Of a stretch of DNA of 27,547 bases, positions 1-8,559 are shown in pieces. The stretch is from Cacconaster sp964598495. GTDB taxonomy: Bacteria; Bacteroidota; Bacteroidia; Bacteroidales; UBA932. A program made the translations under genes and the position numbers. The notes under the pieces are model-generated. The model was not told where the DNA came from, searched no databases, and saw only the letters and a program-made list of their open reading frames with translations. Every line of letters begins with the position of its first letter. The first letter of the stretch is position 1. The DNA lies in contig CAZRBY010000024.1 in the NCBI GenBank assembly GCA_964598495.1, forward strand, positions 1 to 27,547, written 5' to 3'.

Positions 1-2
1 AA

Positions 3-257
3 ATTGATTCCGCTATTTTTGCTTTTAAAGAAATAATTAGAATCGGCACACGCAGAATACATAAAATAGGATATAGAGAAAATAAAGATGTAGCATTGGC
101 AAGAATAAATGATAGCAAATTTCAATTGTATAGATTATTGAAAGAAAAAAAACCAGCCGTTGCAAAGAGATATTTGCGAGAATATGAAAAAGGAATAGAA
201 AAGGGACTTGATACTATAGTTGATTGTTATTATCAACAAGTTAAAGCTAAAGGATAA
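3..257 (+). CDS. C-terminal part of an unknown protein (cut by window edge)
   Basis: An open frame enters from the left edge and ends at TAA 255-257, giving 84 residues rich in Lys, Arg and Glu. The end reads KRYLREYEKGIEKGLDTIVD and looks helical. I recognise no motif. The region is AT-rich like the next gene, which fits an accessory locus. The start lies outside the window, so length and family cannot be judged. An open frame of this size at an edge could be chance, but the continuous codon use without stops makes a real gene more likely. Confidence 0.5.
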   Translation: MDSAIFAFKEIIRIGTRRIHKIGYRENKDVALARINDSKFQLYRLLKEKKPAVAKRYLREYEKGIEKGLDTIVDCYYQQVKAKG

Positions 258-435
258 GTCGTGACGGGAGGTTGGAATTTATAAGAATAACCCGTCCTAA
301 CTAATATGTAAAAATAAACAGAAAAGACCTGAATCCTCCTTCTAAACTAGGTAATGCACCAACGTTCAAAAAGTGGAAAATCACCAAATGCAACTCAACA
401 AGTAATAAATATATTAACAAATAGAGTGTTAAAAG

Positions 436-1275
436 ATGAAGAGGAAAATAAAAGATAATAACTTTATAACACTTCTTGGGATCAAAATAAATGGTGGAGT
501 TTTAGTTGCAATAATAATTTTCGCACTTTTTTTCATCTTTTACGGTGTCCGTACATTATATACTAAGCATAAGTTAGAGAATGGAAAAACAGAGATTGTT
601 TTTGCTGAAATTATTGATGCAGGAATAAGAACACCAGGAGGGCTTGGAGCTAAATCTAAGGTAGGATATATAAGATTTAGATATTTTAATAATGGTAAAG
701 AAGTTATTCGCTCTACTGAATCTTTTGAGATAAGAGATAATATAGAACAATATCGAATTGGTTATTGCATTGAACTTTTGATTAGTTTGGAAGATGAAAA
801 TATTTATAAATGGAACAAATCAAAAGGGACTTTCAAATGCCAATGCTGCTCTCGTAATAATAGAGAGCAGCCGGATATGTATACAATCAAAGAAATACGC
901 GGTCACGATTTATTTGATATAGTTTATGCTCAAAAAAACGACTCTATCTTTAAGGTTATCAGTTTAAGAGATAGTGCCATTTCAAACTTAAAGCCCCTTG
1001 AAGTAGGGGGAAAATATCAATTAGACTTGATACGGATATATCCTGACGATAACAGCGAAAAAACAAGAATCGGGACAAACGACAGTTGTATCGTGAGTGT
1101 CGAAAAAAAGTCTCATTATAGTTTGTATTCGGCAACTAATTTGAATGGTTTGTACTTATCGGAACCCCCCAAGGATAGTGCCGAGCTGGCAAGTAAATTT
1201 TGCGTTTACGAGATTGTAGGTGACGCAATTCAAAGAGATAAAAATACATCACTGACTGTTATTTATTTAAAATGA
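436..1275 (+). CDS. hypothetical membrane-anchored protein
   Basis: A 279-residue protein I do not recognise. Residues about 20-41 form one hydrophobic segment (GVLVAIIIFALFFIFYGVRT) after a short basic start, so it is probably anchored in the membrane with the rest in one soluble part. Residues about 55-125 (EIVFAEIIDAGIRT... GYIRFRYFNNGKEV) look like a small beta-rich domain, as seen in DUF3592-like or other Bacteroidota membrane-anchored proteins. CQCC near residue 135 could bind a metal or form disulfides, but this is only a cysteine cluster. The second half (residues about 145-279) looks like a separate beta-rich region. The start ATG follows an AT-rich leader without a Shine-Dalgarno site. 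It stands alone; the next real gene is on the other strand. The coding frame is probable, the function unknown. Confidence 0.6.
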   Translation: MKRKIKDNNFITLLGIKINGGVLVAIIIFALFFIFYGVRTLYTKHKLENGKTEIVFAEIIDAGIRTPGGLGAKSKVGYIRFRYFNNGKEVIRSTESFEIRDNIEQYRIGYCIELLISLEDENIYKWNKSKGTFKCQCCSRNNREQPDMYTIKEIRGHDLFDIVYAQKNDSIFKVISLRDSAISNLKPLEVGGKYQLDLIRIYPDDNSEKTRIGTNDSCIVSVEKKSHYSLYSATNLNGLYLSEPPKDSAELASKFCVYEIVGDAIQRDKNTSLTVIYLK

Positions 1276-1289
1276 TAAACAAATAGCAA

Positions 1290-1423
1290 ATGAAAAAATA
1301 CTTATCATTTCTATTGTGCTTAGTGTTTCAATATTTACTCTTTATTCTCAGCATAAAACTATTAAAGGAAGGGTAATTTATGATAATCAATTAATGGGAT
1401 GGAATTATTACTATTATCACTGA
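1290..1423 (+). pseudogene. frameshifted start of a secreted protein with a carboxypeptidase-regulatory-like domain
   Basis: ATG at 1290 is followed by six A and runs only 28 codons to TAA 1374-1376. If the A run had seven A, the frame would read MKKILIISIVLSVSIFTLYS, a good signal peptide, then QHKTIKGRVIYDNQ, which matches the KG(R/K)V-D start of CarboxypepD_reg-like domains in Bacteroidota surface proteins. That second frame stops at TGA 1421-1423. In another frame further coding-like sequence continues to about 1480 (IITEVGRRTQES), so more than one frameshift seems present. This is a decayed gene start; the poly-A change could also be a sequencing error, but the early stop remains. Confidence 0.45.
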
Positions 1424-1509
1424 AGTTGGCAGGAGGACGCAAGAATCTCATATTAAGATTACTGTCATGGGGGACTAATAATTCAAACAGACTTTGAGGT
1501 CACACAATT

Positions 1510-1644
1510 ATGTTTGATAACCTGGCATTTGCAGACAATAATGTGACGACAAACCGCTACCTCTTCAATGGCAAGGAACTTGAGAACTATACCTTAGGCT
1601 CCGCTTACCTCGGCACCCCGGTACAACGTATTAGCGTGAATTAG
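1510..1644 (+). pseudogene. fragment resembling an RHS repeat-associated core domain
   Basis: A 44-codon frame from ATG 1510 to TAG 1642 contains NRYLFNGKELENY at residues 15-27. This matches the (N)RYxFNGKEL signature of the RHS/YD-repeat-associated core domain, which in Bacteroidota lies near the C-terminus of large secreted or toxin-bearing RHS proteins and normally continues with LDWYDYGARxYD. Here the motif is followed by unrelated residues and a stop in the intergenic decamer repeats. No upstream RHS repeats are present. It is therefore a remnant, probably left by deletion or recombination. The match rests on one short motif. Confidence 0.5.
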
Positions 1645-1660
1645 CGCAAATTAGCGCAAA
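1631..1660. repeat. three tandem 10-bp intergenic repeats
   Basis: TTAGCGTGAA, TTAGCGCAAA and TTAGCGCAAA follow each other without spacing. They overlap the stop of the RHS-like fragment and run into the left arm of the terminator hairpin. No coding role is visible. Confidence 0.7.
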
Positions 1661-1697
1661 AGGGGCTGACTAAAAACATTATAGTCAGCCCCTTTTT
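1658..1697. terminator. strong hairpin terminator, probably bidirectional
   Basis: A perfect 15-bp stem (1658-1672 with 1682-1696, core GGGGCTGACTA) closes a 9-nt loop and ends in TTTTT on the plus strand and TTTT on the minus strand. It lies 3 bp beyond the proposed stop of the minus-strand S9 peptidase gene at 1700, so it most likely ends that operon. Confidence 0.8.
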
Positions 1698-1699
1698 AG

Positions 1700-4220
1700 T
1701 TAGTCATTATTCATCTCTCGGATGTCTACCTCATGGCGTTTTGAGGTGCCGAGGNNNNNNNNNNTTCGCTGTACCAGTCTGCCATTTTCCAGAAGAAATA
1801 TTCATTCATATCTCCGAATCCGTGGCGCTGACCGGGGAGAATCAGCATCTCGAAACGCTTGTTAGCGCGGATAAGAGCATTTACAACGCGCATGGTGTTA
1901 CCGGGATGCACATTGTCGTCTATGTCGCCATGTACGAGGAGCAGATGACCTTTCAGATTCTTTGCAATATCCTGGTTTTTGTCAATGCTGTACTTGAATG
2001 TAGTGTCGCCTGCTGCGGTAATCTCTTCGAGAATGCCGTGGTGCTGCTCACTCCACCATCTGTTGTACATACTATTGTCATGGTTACCTGCACAAGAAAC
2101 GGCTGCTTTGAAGAAATCCGGATACTGAAGGATGGCGGCGGTTGACATAAATCCTCCACCGGAGTGTCCGTGGATACCCACTCTGCTGATATCGATGAAA
2201 TTGTGGCGTGCGGCCAGTTGCTGGATAGCATATTTCTGATCTTCCAGTCCATAGTCGCGGAGATTGCCGTAGCCGAAGTTGTGATACCATTTGGATCTGT
2301 TGGGATGTCCGCCTCTGTTACCTACCGTGATTACAATGAATCCGAGTTGCGAAAGACGGTCAACGCGTGTCAGACCTTTGCTCCATACCAGATTGTTGCC
2401 CTCAGTCTGGGGACCGGGATATACATAGTCGATGATGGGGTATTTTTTGTTGGGGTCGAAGTCAAACGGCTTGTACATTACTCCGTAGAGATCGGTAACA
2501 CCATCGGCAGCTTTAACCTTGAAGGGTTCGGGNNNNNNNNNNCTGCTTCCAGAAGCAGGGAAATGTCTGTCTCGGCTACATCCAGCAGTTTTACACCGGC
2601 TGCGTTGAACAGGGCTACTTTCGGTACAACATCCACTGTCGAGTAGTTGGATACAAAATATTTGCTATTGTCGGAGAAACTGACTATTGAGGAGTTGAAA
2701 CCATCGGCGTCGAGACGTTTCATGCCCGTACCGTCGAGATTGATGCGGTATACATGCCCATTGTAGGGGTTTTCATCCTTGTTTACACCCATTGCCAGAA
2801 AATAGACAACTCTGGCAGCCTCATCCACGCTCAGCACACTCTCCACATGGAAAGCACCGGAGGTGATGGGGTTTTTGAGGGTTCCGTCTGAAGAATAGAG
2901 GTAAAGGTGGGCCCAGCCATTGCGCTCCGACCATTGGATGAGTTCTGTTCCGTTGTTGATTACCTCAAGCCTGCGTATCTCCACGTAAGTGTTGAGGCGC
3001 TCCTCGATTATTACCCTGCAGCTATCTTCCGCCAGATTTACGGCACAGATATCCACTCTCTTCAGATCGCGGCTGGTGCGGGTGAGATAGAATTTGCTGT
3101 TGTCACCAAGCCAGGTATAGACCCGATAATCGTCATACGCGTTCCTGTTTTTGAATGGTGCTGCCAGAATGTCGAATTGCTGATCTTTGAAGGCATCCAC
3201 ACGTATTTCTTTTGAACTTTTATCTTCCATATTAAAAATAAGGAGATGCTCCTTTGGACCGGGTTCTCCTGGCATCTGGTATTTGTAACTCTCGAGAGTT
3301 GGACGCGGCTGGGATACGGAATTGATAACCCAGAGTTCTTTTATCTTACTCATATCATATTTGCCGATGGCAAAATGCTTGGAGTCGGGTGACCACATGA
3401 CACCTGCTGAGAATCGTTTGGAGGTGTCACTTTGGTCTGAGCCCCTGTAACTGCCGCCACCGTAATAGAAATCCTTCGTGCCGTCGGTAGTTATAGGGTG
3501 GTCTACAACGGTAGTGTCCTTGTCATCCTCCATCAGTTTTTTCACATCCTCGATGCTCATCCAGTAGAGGTTGTAGTTTTTGCTATATACAGCAGTCTTG
3601 CCGTCCGGAGAGATGCCGGCCCAGTAGGGATAATCCTTCTCCTCTTCATTTTCGGTCACATCGGTAAGTTTGCCTGAAGCGATGTCATATTCAAATCTGA
3701 ATACCTTTTTCTCCTTTTTTGGAGGAGCCTTTTTTTCTTCTTTCTTTACATCTTTTTTCTCACCATTGTCCTCTTCCTTCTTCTCCTCATTAGTTACTTC
3801 CTCTTTTTTCTTCTTCTCTTTCTTTTCCACCATCATCGTACTCTGGATCTCAAAAGTAAATTTGCTGTCATCCTTGAGCTTAAGTTTGCGGAAAGGGATG
3901 TTTTGTGCATCAAAGGGGTCCTTTACAATTTCGGTCAACTCCATTGCAAGTTTCTCGAGGTCGAAAACCGGTTTCTGAACCTTAGTAACAGGGTCTACCA
4001 TGTAATAACAACTTCCGGCCGGAGTCTTCCACTCATACCAGAATTTGTCGGAATTCTTAAACCAATTGGGTCTCATATAGGTCGAGAAGACCATATTGTT
4101 GACCTTTTTTGCCGAAAAACGGTCGGCCAGTTCGTAGTTGGGCTCTGTCACCGGTACCTGTTGTGCAAAAAGCAGACTTGTGAAGAGAATGCCCAGAGCA
4201 AAAATCAAAATTCTTTTCAT
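1700..4220 (-). CDS. S9 family peptidase (dipeptidyl peptidase IV type), interrupted by two assembly gaps
   Basis: A secreted serine peptidase that releases short N-terminal peptides, typically after proline. Residues 1-20 form a signal peptide (FALGILFTSLLFAQ). The beta-propeller (DPP IV N-terminal) domain covers roughly residues 40-560. The C-terminal alpha/beta-hydrolase domain has the nucleophile motif GHSGGG, the Asp in VHGDIDDNVHP and the His in RHGFGD, so the catalytic triad is complete. Residues 131-172 are an unusual Lys/Glu-rich insert. Ten-N gaps at 2533-2542 and 1755-1764 shift the apparent frame; after the first the protein resumes as PEPFKVKAADGVTDLYG, after the second as LGTSKRHEVDIREMNND ending at TAA 1700-1702. 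About 840 codons fits the family. It is the last gene of the operon, 11 bp after the metallophosphoesterase. A single intact gene is far more likely than two broken ones. Confidence 0.9.
1755..1764. other. 10-N assembly gap inside the S9 peptidase gene
   Basis: The codon before the gap (Glu, ADWYSE) ends exactly at the gap, and the frame after it begins with one leftover base before CTC. The missing length must be 2 mod 3 for an intact gene, so the true gap is not 10 nt. Five bases would restore a plausible YSEYFLGTS. Confidence 0.85.
2533..2542. other. 10-N assembly gap inside the S9 peptidase gene
   Basis: One base (G) remains after LLLEA before the gap and a complete Pro codon of PEPFKV begins right after it. 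The missing length must again be 2 mod 3. It separates the propeller from the hydrolase domain and creates two false partial reading frames. Confidence 0.85.
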
Positions 4221-4231
4221 TATAGCGATTA

Positions 4232-4743
4232 TTATTGTTTAGTTAAATTTCTTTCCCATTCACCTACCTCCATATCGTGGATTTTTCCATCGGAGATGCA
4301 GAACCTCAAGGCGGTGCGCACNNNNNNNNNNGAAATCCCTGTATACCGGCAGCACCGGGATTGAGGGTAAGCATATTATAGTGCTTGTCATTGATCACTC
4401 TGAGTATGTGCGAGTGGCCGCAGACAAACAGATGAGGACGGTGAGCCTCTATCAGCCGCAGCGCACGAAGGTCATATCTGCCTGGATACCCTCCGATATG
4501 CATCATCAGCACCTTCAGTCCCTCTACATCCATCAGTTGTATGTAGGGATGATAAGTGCGGATATCGTATCCGTCGCAATTGCCATGTACCCCCACTAAG
4601 GGTTTGAAAGCTGCTATCTCCAATGCGGACTCCAATGTGGCGAAGTCTCCGGCATGCCAGATAGTATCTACCGGCTCGAGAAAACCTCTAAGGCAGTCAT
4701 CAAAACAACCGTGTGTGTCAGATATCAGTCCGATATATGCCAT
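4232..4743 (-). CDS. YfcE/MJ0936-type metallophosphoesterase, interrupted by an assembly gap
   Basis: A small cytosolic calcineurin-like phosphoesterase with two metal ions; members cleave phosphodiesters but the natural substrate is often unknown. The metal-binding motifs appear in order: SDTHG at residues 8-12, HAGD near residue 31, GVHGNCDG near residue 53, a lone His in MMHIGG and CGHSH near residue 110. A 10-N gap (4322-4331) follows NPGAAGIQGF. After it the protein continues in another frame as VRTALRFCISDGKIHDMEV and ends at TAA 4232-4234, which is the usual C-terminal strand of this family. Total length is then about 170 residues, normal for the family. It lies 6 bp after the DUF5009 gene and 11 bp before the S9 peptidase, so the three are probably one transcript. 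Confidence 0.88.
4322..4331. other. 10-N assembly gap inside the metallophosphoesterase gene
   Basis: A leftover C (possibly of a His codon, GFH) precedes the gap and a full Val codon of VRTALRF follows it. The missing length must be 2 mod 3. Five bases would give GFHxVRTALRF. Confidence 0.85.
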
Positions 4744-4749
4744 CGGCCG

Positions 4750-5919
4750 TCAAAGTTTGATAAAAATTTTCTTTCTGTACAATGCCATACACATCACAAG
4801 GAAGATGGCAACCATCACCAGTGCATGCATCAGCGAGGCATATTCGTTGTTTCCGAAGATTGAGACGCAGCAGTTTTTATAAAACCACGAGAGAGCACTC
4901 ATCTTGACACCCTCCGCATTGGTCCAGGTAATCACCCTGCCGAGTAGCTTGACAAGTACTCCGGCCATCACGAAGGCAAATAGCGGGTTCATCCCCATTG
5001 CCTTGAATGGAGTGAAATACCTCTCCTTTCCCTTGATATCTATGAAATAGATGAAAAAAGCAAACAGCATGATAGCCCATCCGCCGGTGTATATAACATA
5101 CGAACCGGTCCATAAAGGCTTGTTTATCGGTAGCCAGACATTCCAGATGCGTCCCAGGCCGAGACACACCAGAGCAATAGTGTAGAGTTTTGCAACTGCA
5201 TCGATTTTACTCTCACTTGAGCGGATCAATTGACCGATGAAGTATCCGAGCAGTACCGTACCGGCACCTGATAGCACTCCGAGCAGTCCTTCGGGATCAA
5301 ATGGGATACCAAAACCTTTATATACATGGCTCTCTCCAACTAACGCGATGTCAATCTTACTTGCAACATTTCCCTCCAGAGTACTCCAGCCCGGCTCACC
5401 GCCGAAAATCCAAAGAATCAGCCAGTGGAGTACGGTAACCGCAGCGATACCCAATAGAATGCGCTTGGGTCGCTTGAGCCACAACGCAAGAAATCCTCCC
5501 AGAATATAGCAAAGTCCGATGCGCTGCAACACCCCGAATATACGCAGATTCTGCAGCCAGATGATATAATTTGCTCCAAAAGTGAGTTCAGGATTGCGCG
5601 AGGTGGGGTAGAAGGGGAACATATTTAGAGCCAGACCTACCGCAAATATAAGCAGACCTCTGACTACTAGTTTGCGTGAACTCTCTTTATTTATCGAATC
5701 TCCATATTTTGCAAAAGAAAAAGCCATGGCAACTCCCACACAGAATAGGAAAAAGGGGAATACCAGGTCAGTCGGCGTACATCCCGACCATGCGGCATGC
5801 TTTAAGGGTGGGAAAATATAACCCCAGGAACCCGGGTTGTTGACAAGAATCATTCCCGCTACGGTCATTCCTCTAAGTACATCAAGAGCCACGTAGCGTT
5901 GAGTTGAAACTTTAGTCAT
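4750..5919 (-). CDS. DUF5009 / heparan-alpha-glucosaminide N-acetyltransferase-like membrane protein (NagX-like)
   Basis: A 389-residue polytopic membrane protein with about ten hydrophobic segments. The start YVALDVLRGMTVAGMILVNN and the following HAAWSGCTPTDLVFPFFLF are hallmarks of the family that includes human HGSNAT, in which a histidine in the first lumenal loop carries the acetyl group. The corresponding histidine here is H40 in LKHAAW. In Bacteroidota such genes are linked to use of amino sugars, but I see no glycan genes nearby, so the substrate is unknown. It is first in the operon with the metallophosphoesterase and S9 peptidase. rsmE diverges from it. Family assignment is firm; enzymatic activity is inferred. 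Confidence 0.85.
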   Translation of the reverse strand: MTKVSTQRYVALDVLRGMTVAGMILVNNPGSWGYIFPPLKHAAWSGCTPTDLVFPFFLFCVGVAMAFSFAKYGDSINKESSRKLVVRGLLIFAVGLALNMFPFYPTSRNPELTFGANYIIWLQNLRIFGVLQRIGLCYILGGFLALWLKRPKRILLGIAAVTVLHWLILWIFGGEPGWSTLEGNVASKIDIALVGESHVYKGFGIPFDPEGLLGVLSGAGTVLLGYFIGQLIRSSESKIDAVAKLYTIALVCLGLGRIWNVWLPINKPLWTGSYVIYTGGWAIMLFAFFIYFIDIKGKERYFTPFKAMGMNPLFAFVMAGVLVKLLGRVITWTNAEGVKMSALSWFYKNCCVSIFGNNEYASLMHALVMVAIFLVMCMALYRKKIFIKL

Positions 5920-5975
5920 AAAAGTGGAATTAAGATTAGTACTCGTGTTCAGTCTACAAATATATATAAAATCTC

Positions 5976-5983
5976 TATCTTTG
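5976..5983 (+). promoter_or_regulatory. -7 element of the rsmE promoter
   Basis: TATCTTTG fits the Bacteroidota -7 consensus TAnnTTTG and lies 21 bp before the preferred rsmE start. No clear TTTG -33 box is visible upstream. Confidence 0.45.
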
Positions 5984-6004
5984 CCTATTGCGAAAGAGAT
6001 TCAA

Positions 6005-6757
6005 ATGGAAATTTTTTATTCACCGGACATTGCACAAGGCGGTACCCAACTGGATGCGATAGAGTCCGGTCACTGTATTAAAGTGCTCAGGCATCGTCAA
6101 GGCGACATAATCAATATCGTTGATGGAGCAGGGACTCTTTTCAAATGTGAAATCACAGATGACAATCCACGCTGTGTCGTTTTTGCAGTTCTGGAGCGGC
6201 AGGAGGGCTATGGCAGCCATCCCTACAGACTTCACATTGCAATAGCTCCGCCCAAAAATACCGAACGTTTCGACTGGTTTGTGGAAAAGGCTACGGAGAT
6301 GGGTGTGGACGAGATTTCTCCCATTTTTGGCGACTATTCGGAGAGGCGTGTTTTCAAGCGCGACCGTACGGAACGCATTATGATTGCCGCTGCCAAGCAA
6401 TCTCATAAGGGTGCTATCCCCGTGCTTCATGATCCTTTGACGGTAAGAGAATTTTTGGAGCGCAAGCCATCATCAAAATCGGATAAGCAGTTATCTGAAA
6501 GTACGCCGCTACGGCTGATATGCTATTGCGATGAGGTGGAGTCTTTAGGTGCGGTGAAGATTTCCATTACTGAGGCGTTGTGCAAAGGACCTTCGGATGT
6601 AATTGTGATGATAGGTCCTGAAGGCGATTTTTCGCGAGAAGAGATTGCTATGGCAATAAAATCGGGATGGCAGCCGGTTTCTCTTGGTAATTCACGTTTA
6701 CGTATAGAAACCGCGGCACTGACAGCAGTAGCGGCCGTTTATCTGGCTAACTCCTGA
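6005..6757 (+). CDS. rsmE: 16S rRNA (uracil-1498-N3)-methyltransferase
   Basis: A 250-residue SPOUT methyltransferase that uses SAM to methylate U1498 of 16S rRNA in the cytosol. The N-terminal PUA-like part (MEIFYSPDIAQGG... HCIKVLRHRQGDIINIVDG) is followed by the knotted domain with IGPEGDFSREEI and the C-terminal LGNSRLRIETAALTAV, which form the SAM pocket. KNTERFDWFVEKATEMGVDEI is also typical. An upstream in-frame ATG at 5924 would add 27 residues, but these overlap the promoter-like TATCTTTG and are not family-like, so ATG 6005 is preferred. It stands alone between a divergent and a convergent operon. RsmE is usually chromosomal core. Confidence 0.95.
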   Translation: MEIFYSPDIAQGGTQLDAIESGHCIKVLRHRQGDIINIVDGAGTLFKCEITDDNPRCVVFAVLERQEGYGSHPYRLHIAIAPPKNTERFDWFVEKATEMGVDEISPIFGDYSERRVFKRDRTERIMIAAAKQSHKGAIPVLHDPLTVREFLERKPSSKSDKQLSESTPLRLICYCDEVESLGAVKISITEALCKGPSDVIVMIGPEGDFSREEIAMAIKSGWQPVSLGNSRLRIETAALTAVAAVYLANS

Positions 6758-6841
6758 TGTGCGTGTAAGTTTTAGAGAATCATAGTCTTGAGTGCGAGGT
6801 TGAGGATGTGCTTATAAGCCTTTATGCCAGTATCAGGTTTT

Positions 6842-7462
6842 TTATCCACGAATGATTGCGATTTCGCCTCTCAATCCTACTTTTATAATCTGTGACGCCT
6901 TTCCTGTAGAGCTCGACTCAAGAGAGGGGTCTGCTACCCAGTCCACACTTTTGATGATCTCTTCTGAGATTGCACTATAATTTGCCGGGGCTTTGCTGCC
7001 GGATAGATTGGCCGAGGTGGAGACAATCGCTCTTCCGAAACGGGATATCAGTGCTTTGCAAAAGGCGTTGTCCGGAATGCGTATTCCAACGCTTCCATCT
7101 TCGGAAACGACATTTGGAGCAAGTGCGCTTCCTGCGGGAGAGGAGTCTGTGGCGATGACGGCTCCCGGATAGACTATTGTCATTGGACAGTCATTTACCG
7201 TTATCAGATCGAGTGCGATATCGGGGATTTCCTTTACATATTTTGCCAGCATACCGGTATCGGAAACCAGTGTTATGAGACTTTTGCTGTCGGCGCGATG
7301 CTTGATTGATAATACCCTGGCCACTGCTTTGCTATTTGTGGCGTCACATCCTATGCCCCAGATGGTGTCGGTGGGGTAGAGTATCACTCCACCTGCTTTG
7401 AGCACCTCTACGGCGGCTTTTACGGCTTCACCATCAATACTCTTGTCAATATATTTGTTCAT
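6842..7462 (-). CDS. YrdC/TsaC-like L-threonylcarbamoyladenylate synthase family protein
   Basis: A 206-residue YrdC-fold protein. The family makes threonylcarbamoyl-AMP from threonine, bicarbonate and ATP, the first step of tRNA t6A37 synthesis. Visible motifs are GGVILYPTDTIWGIGCDAT near residue 25, the lysine/arginine run SIKHRADSKSL near residue 52, GSVGIRIPDN near residue 123 and the STSANLSG loop near residue 148. It lacks the extra Sua5 C-terminal domain, so it has the short TsaC form. YciO paralogues look alike and cannot be excluded. It is last in the mutL operon, 4 bp after the EEP gene. The stop lies 84 bp from the convergent rsmE stop. Confidence 0.88.
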   Translation of the reverse strand: MNKYIDKSIDGEAVKAAVEVLKAGGVILYPTDTIWGIGCDATNSKAVARVLSIKHRADSKSLITLVSDTGMLAKYVKEIPDIALDLITVNDCPMTIVYPGAVIATDSSPAGSALAPNVVSEDGSVGIRIPDNAFCKALISRFGRAIVSTSANLSGSKAPANYSAISEEIIKSVDWVADPSLESSSTGKASQIIKVGLRGEIAIIRG

Positions 7463-7466
7463 ATTT

Positions 7467-8540
7467 TCAGTCTAATTTTATTTCTGTAAGTACCGGATAG
7501 TGGTCAGAGTAGGGTACTCTATCTATCTTGTGGTATGTGGTTCTATATTCGTCCGGAATGAGTATGTAGTCCAGCCGCAGGGCAGGCCATAGTCTGGAAT
7601 AGGTGGCTCCAAAGCCTTTTCCAGCCTCAACGAAGCAATCTGTATGCTTTTTCTGCAACTGGTGGTAGGTATACGACATCGGAGTGTCATTGAAGTCGCC
7701 GCAAACTATTGTCTTCATACTACATTCACTGATACTGCTCACCACGCGGTCGACTTGCTCGGCGCGTTTGATGTTAGATTCCTTGAGGTGTCCATGGAGG
7801 GATATGAACTCGTCACTGAATGTGTCTTTATTGAAGAGGCGTTTGATGATGGAGGTAAATGATATACTGTAGGACTCCAGATGGCAGTTATAGACTCGTA
7901 TAGTGCCAATGCCTATACTCAGATCTGCCCATATTGCCAGATTTGTGCTATTTTTGAAGGTGAGTTTTCCTCCTCCTCTTATGGGAAATTTGCTAAGGAT
8001 TACATTGCCGAAACTTGATCCGGTATCATTGAAGAAATGGGAGTGGATATGGGGATAGTCAGGAAGTTCTATCAAGGAATCTTTGTACCTTACACTAACC
8101 TCCTGAAGGCAAATAATATCCGCTTTGCAGAGTTTGAGATAGTTGCGGATCTCGGTTGTGGTCTCCTTTTTCGACTTCCCATCTTTATTTAAGGCGTATC
8201 TTCCGACATTGTATGTCACTATTCTTATACCCTCTTTATCTTCGTCGGGTGAATCATTGCCCACTTTTACAAACATGTCGAAAAAGAAAAGCGACGGGAG
8301 CAAAGCAATTAGAGGTATCAGCAGACGCTTTCTCATGCGGATCGTGGCTATGATCATCAGAAAAAGGTTCCAAAACGCTATCGGGATATAGTAGAGGCCG
8401 AAAAAGAGGGGAGGCCAGAATTTCGAAGGACTGATGAATATGGAAACATAGGATATCAACAGCGCAACTGCCGAGATAAGAAGTACGGTGACTGAGATAA
8501 AACTCCCCAGGCCAAATCTGCGTTGTTTCTTCTTTTTCAT
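7467..8540 (-). CDS. membrane-anchored endonuclease/exonuclease/phosphatase (EEP) family protein
   Basis: A 357-residue protein with three hydrophobic segments in the first 95 residues (VTVLLISAVALLISYVSIF, LFFGLYYIPIAFWNLFLMII, LLIPLIALLPSLFFFDMFV) and a DNase I-like catalytic domain after them. The EEP motifs appear in order: IVTYNVGRY, ADIICLQEV, VYNCHLES, VCGDFNDTP, LRLDYIL and YSDHYPVLTEI, giving the metal-binding Glu, the Asp/Asn pair and the final Asp-His. The substrate is not evident; relatives cleave DNA, phospholipids or sugar phosphates. Such genes sit beside rhomboid genes in many Bacteroidota. It is 19 bp after the rhomboid gene and 4 bp before the YrdC-like gene, so it is probably co-transcribed. 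The domain is likely on the outer face of the inner membrane. Confidence 0.9.
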   Translation of the reverse strand: MKKKKQRRFGLGSFISVTVLLISAVALLISYVSIFISPSKFWPPLFFGLYYIPIAFWNLFLMIIATIRMRKRLLIPLIALLPSLFFFDMFVKVGNDSPDEDKEGIRIVTYNVGRYALNKDGKSKKETTTEIRNYLKLCKADIICLQEVSVRYKDSLIELPDYPHIHSHFFNDTGSSFGNVILSKFPIRGGGKLTFKNSTNLAIWADLSIGIGTIRVYNCHLESYSISFTSIIKRLFNKDTFSDEFISLHGHLKESNIKRAEQVDRVVSSISECSMKTIVCGDFNDTPMSYTYHQLQKKHTDCFVEAGKGFGATYSRLWPALRLDYILIPDEYRTTYHKIDRVPYSDHYPVLTEIKLD

Positions 8541-8559
8541 GTTTCCGTGTGTAGGAGGC

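Noticed and set aside
5924..6004. 27-residue N-terminal extension of RsmE
   Set aside because: It covers the promoter-like element and is not part of the RsmE fold; ATG 6005 gives the normal start.
6772..6849. Minus-strand 25-codon frame with GTG overlapping the YrdC stop (GTGGATAA), ending LNLALKTMIL
   Set aside because: The coupling-like overlap is suggestive, but the frame is very short, has a GTG start and no recognisable motif.
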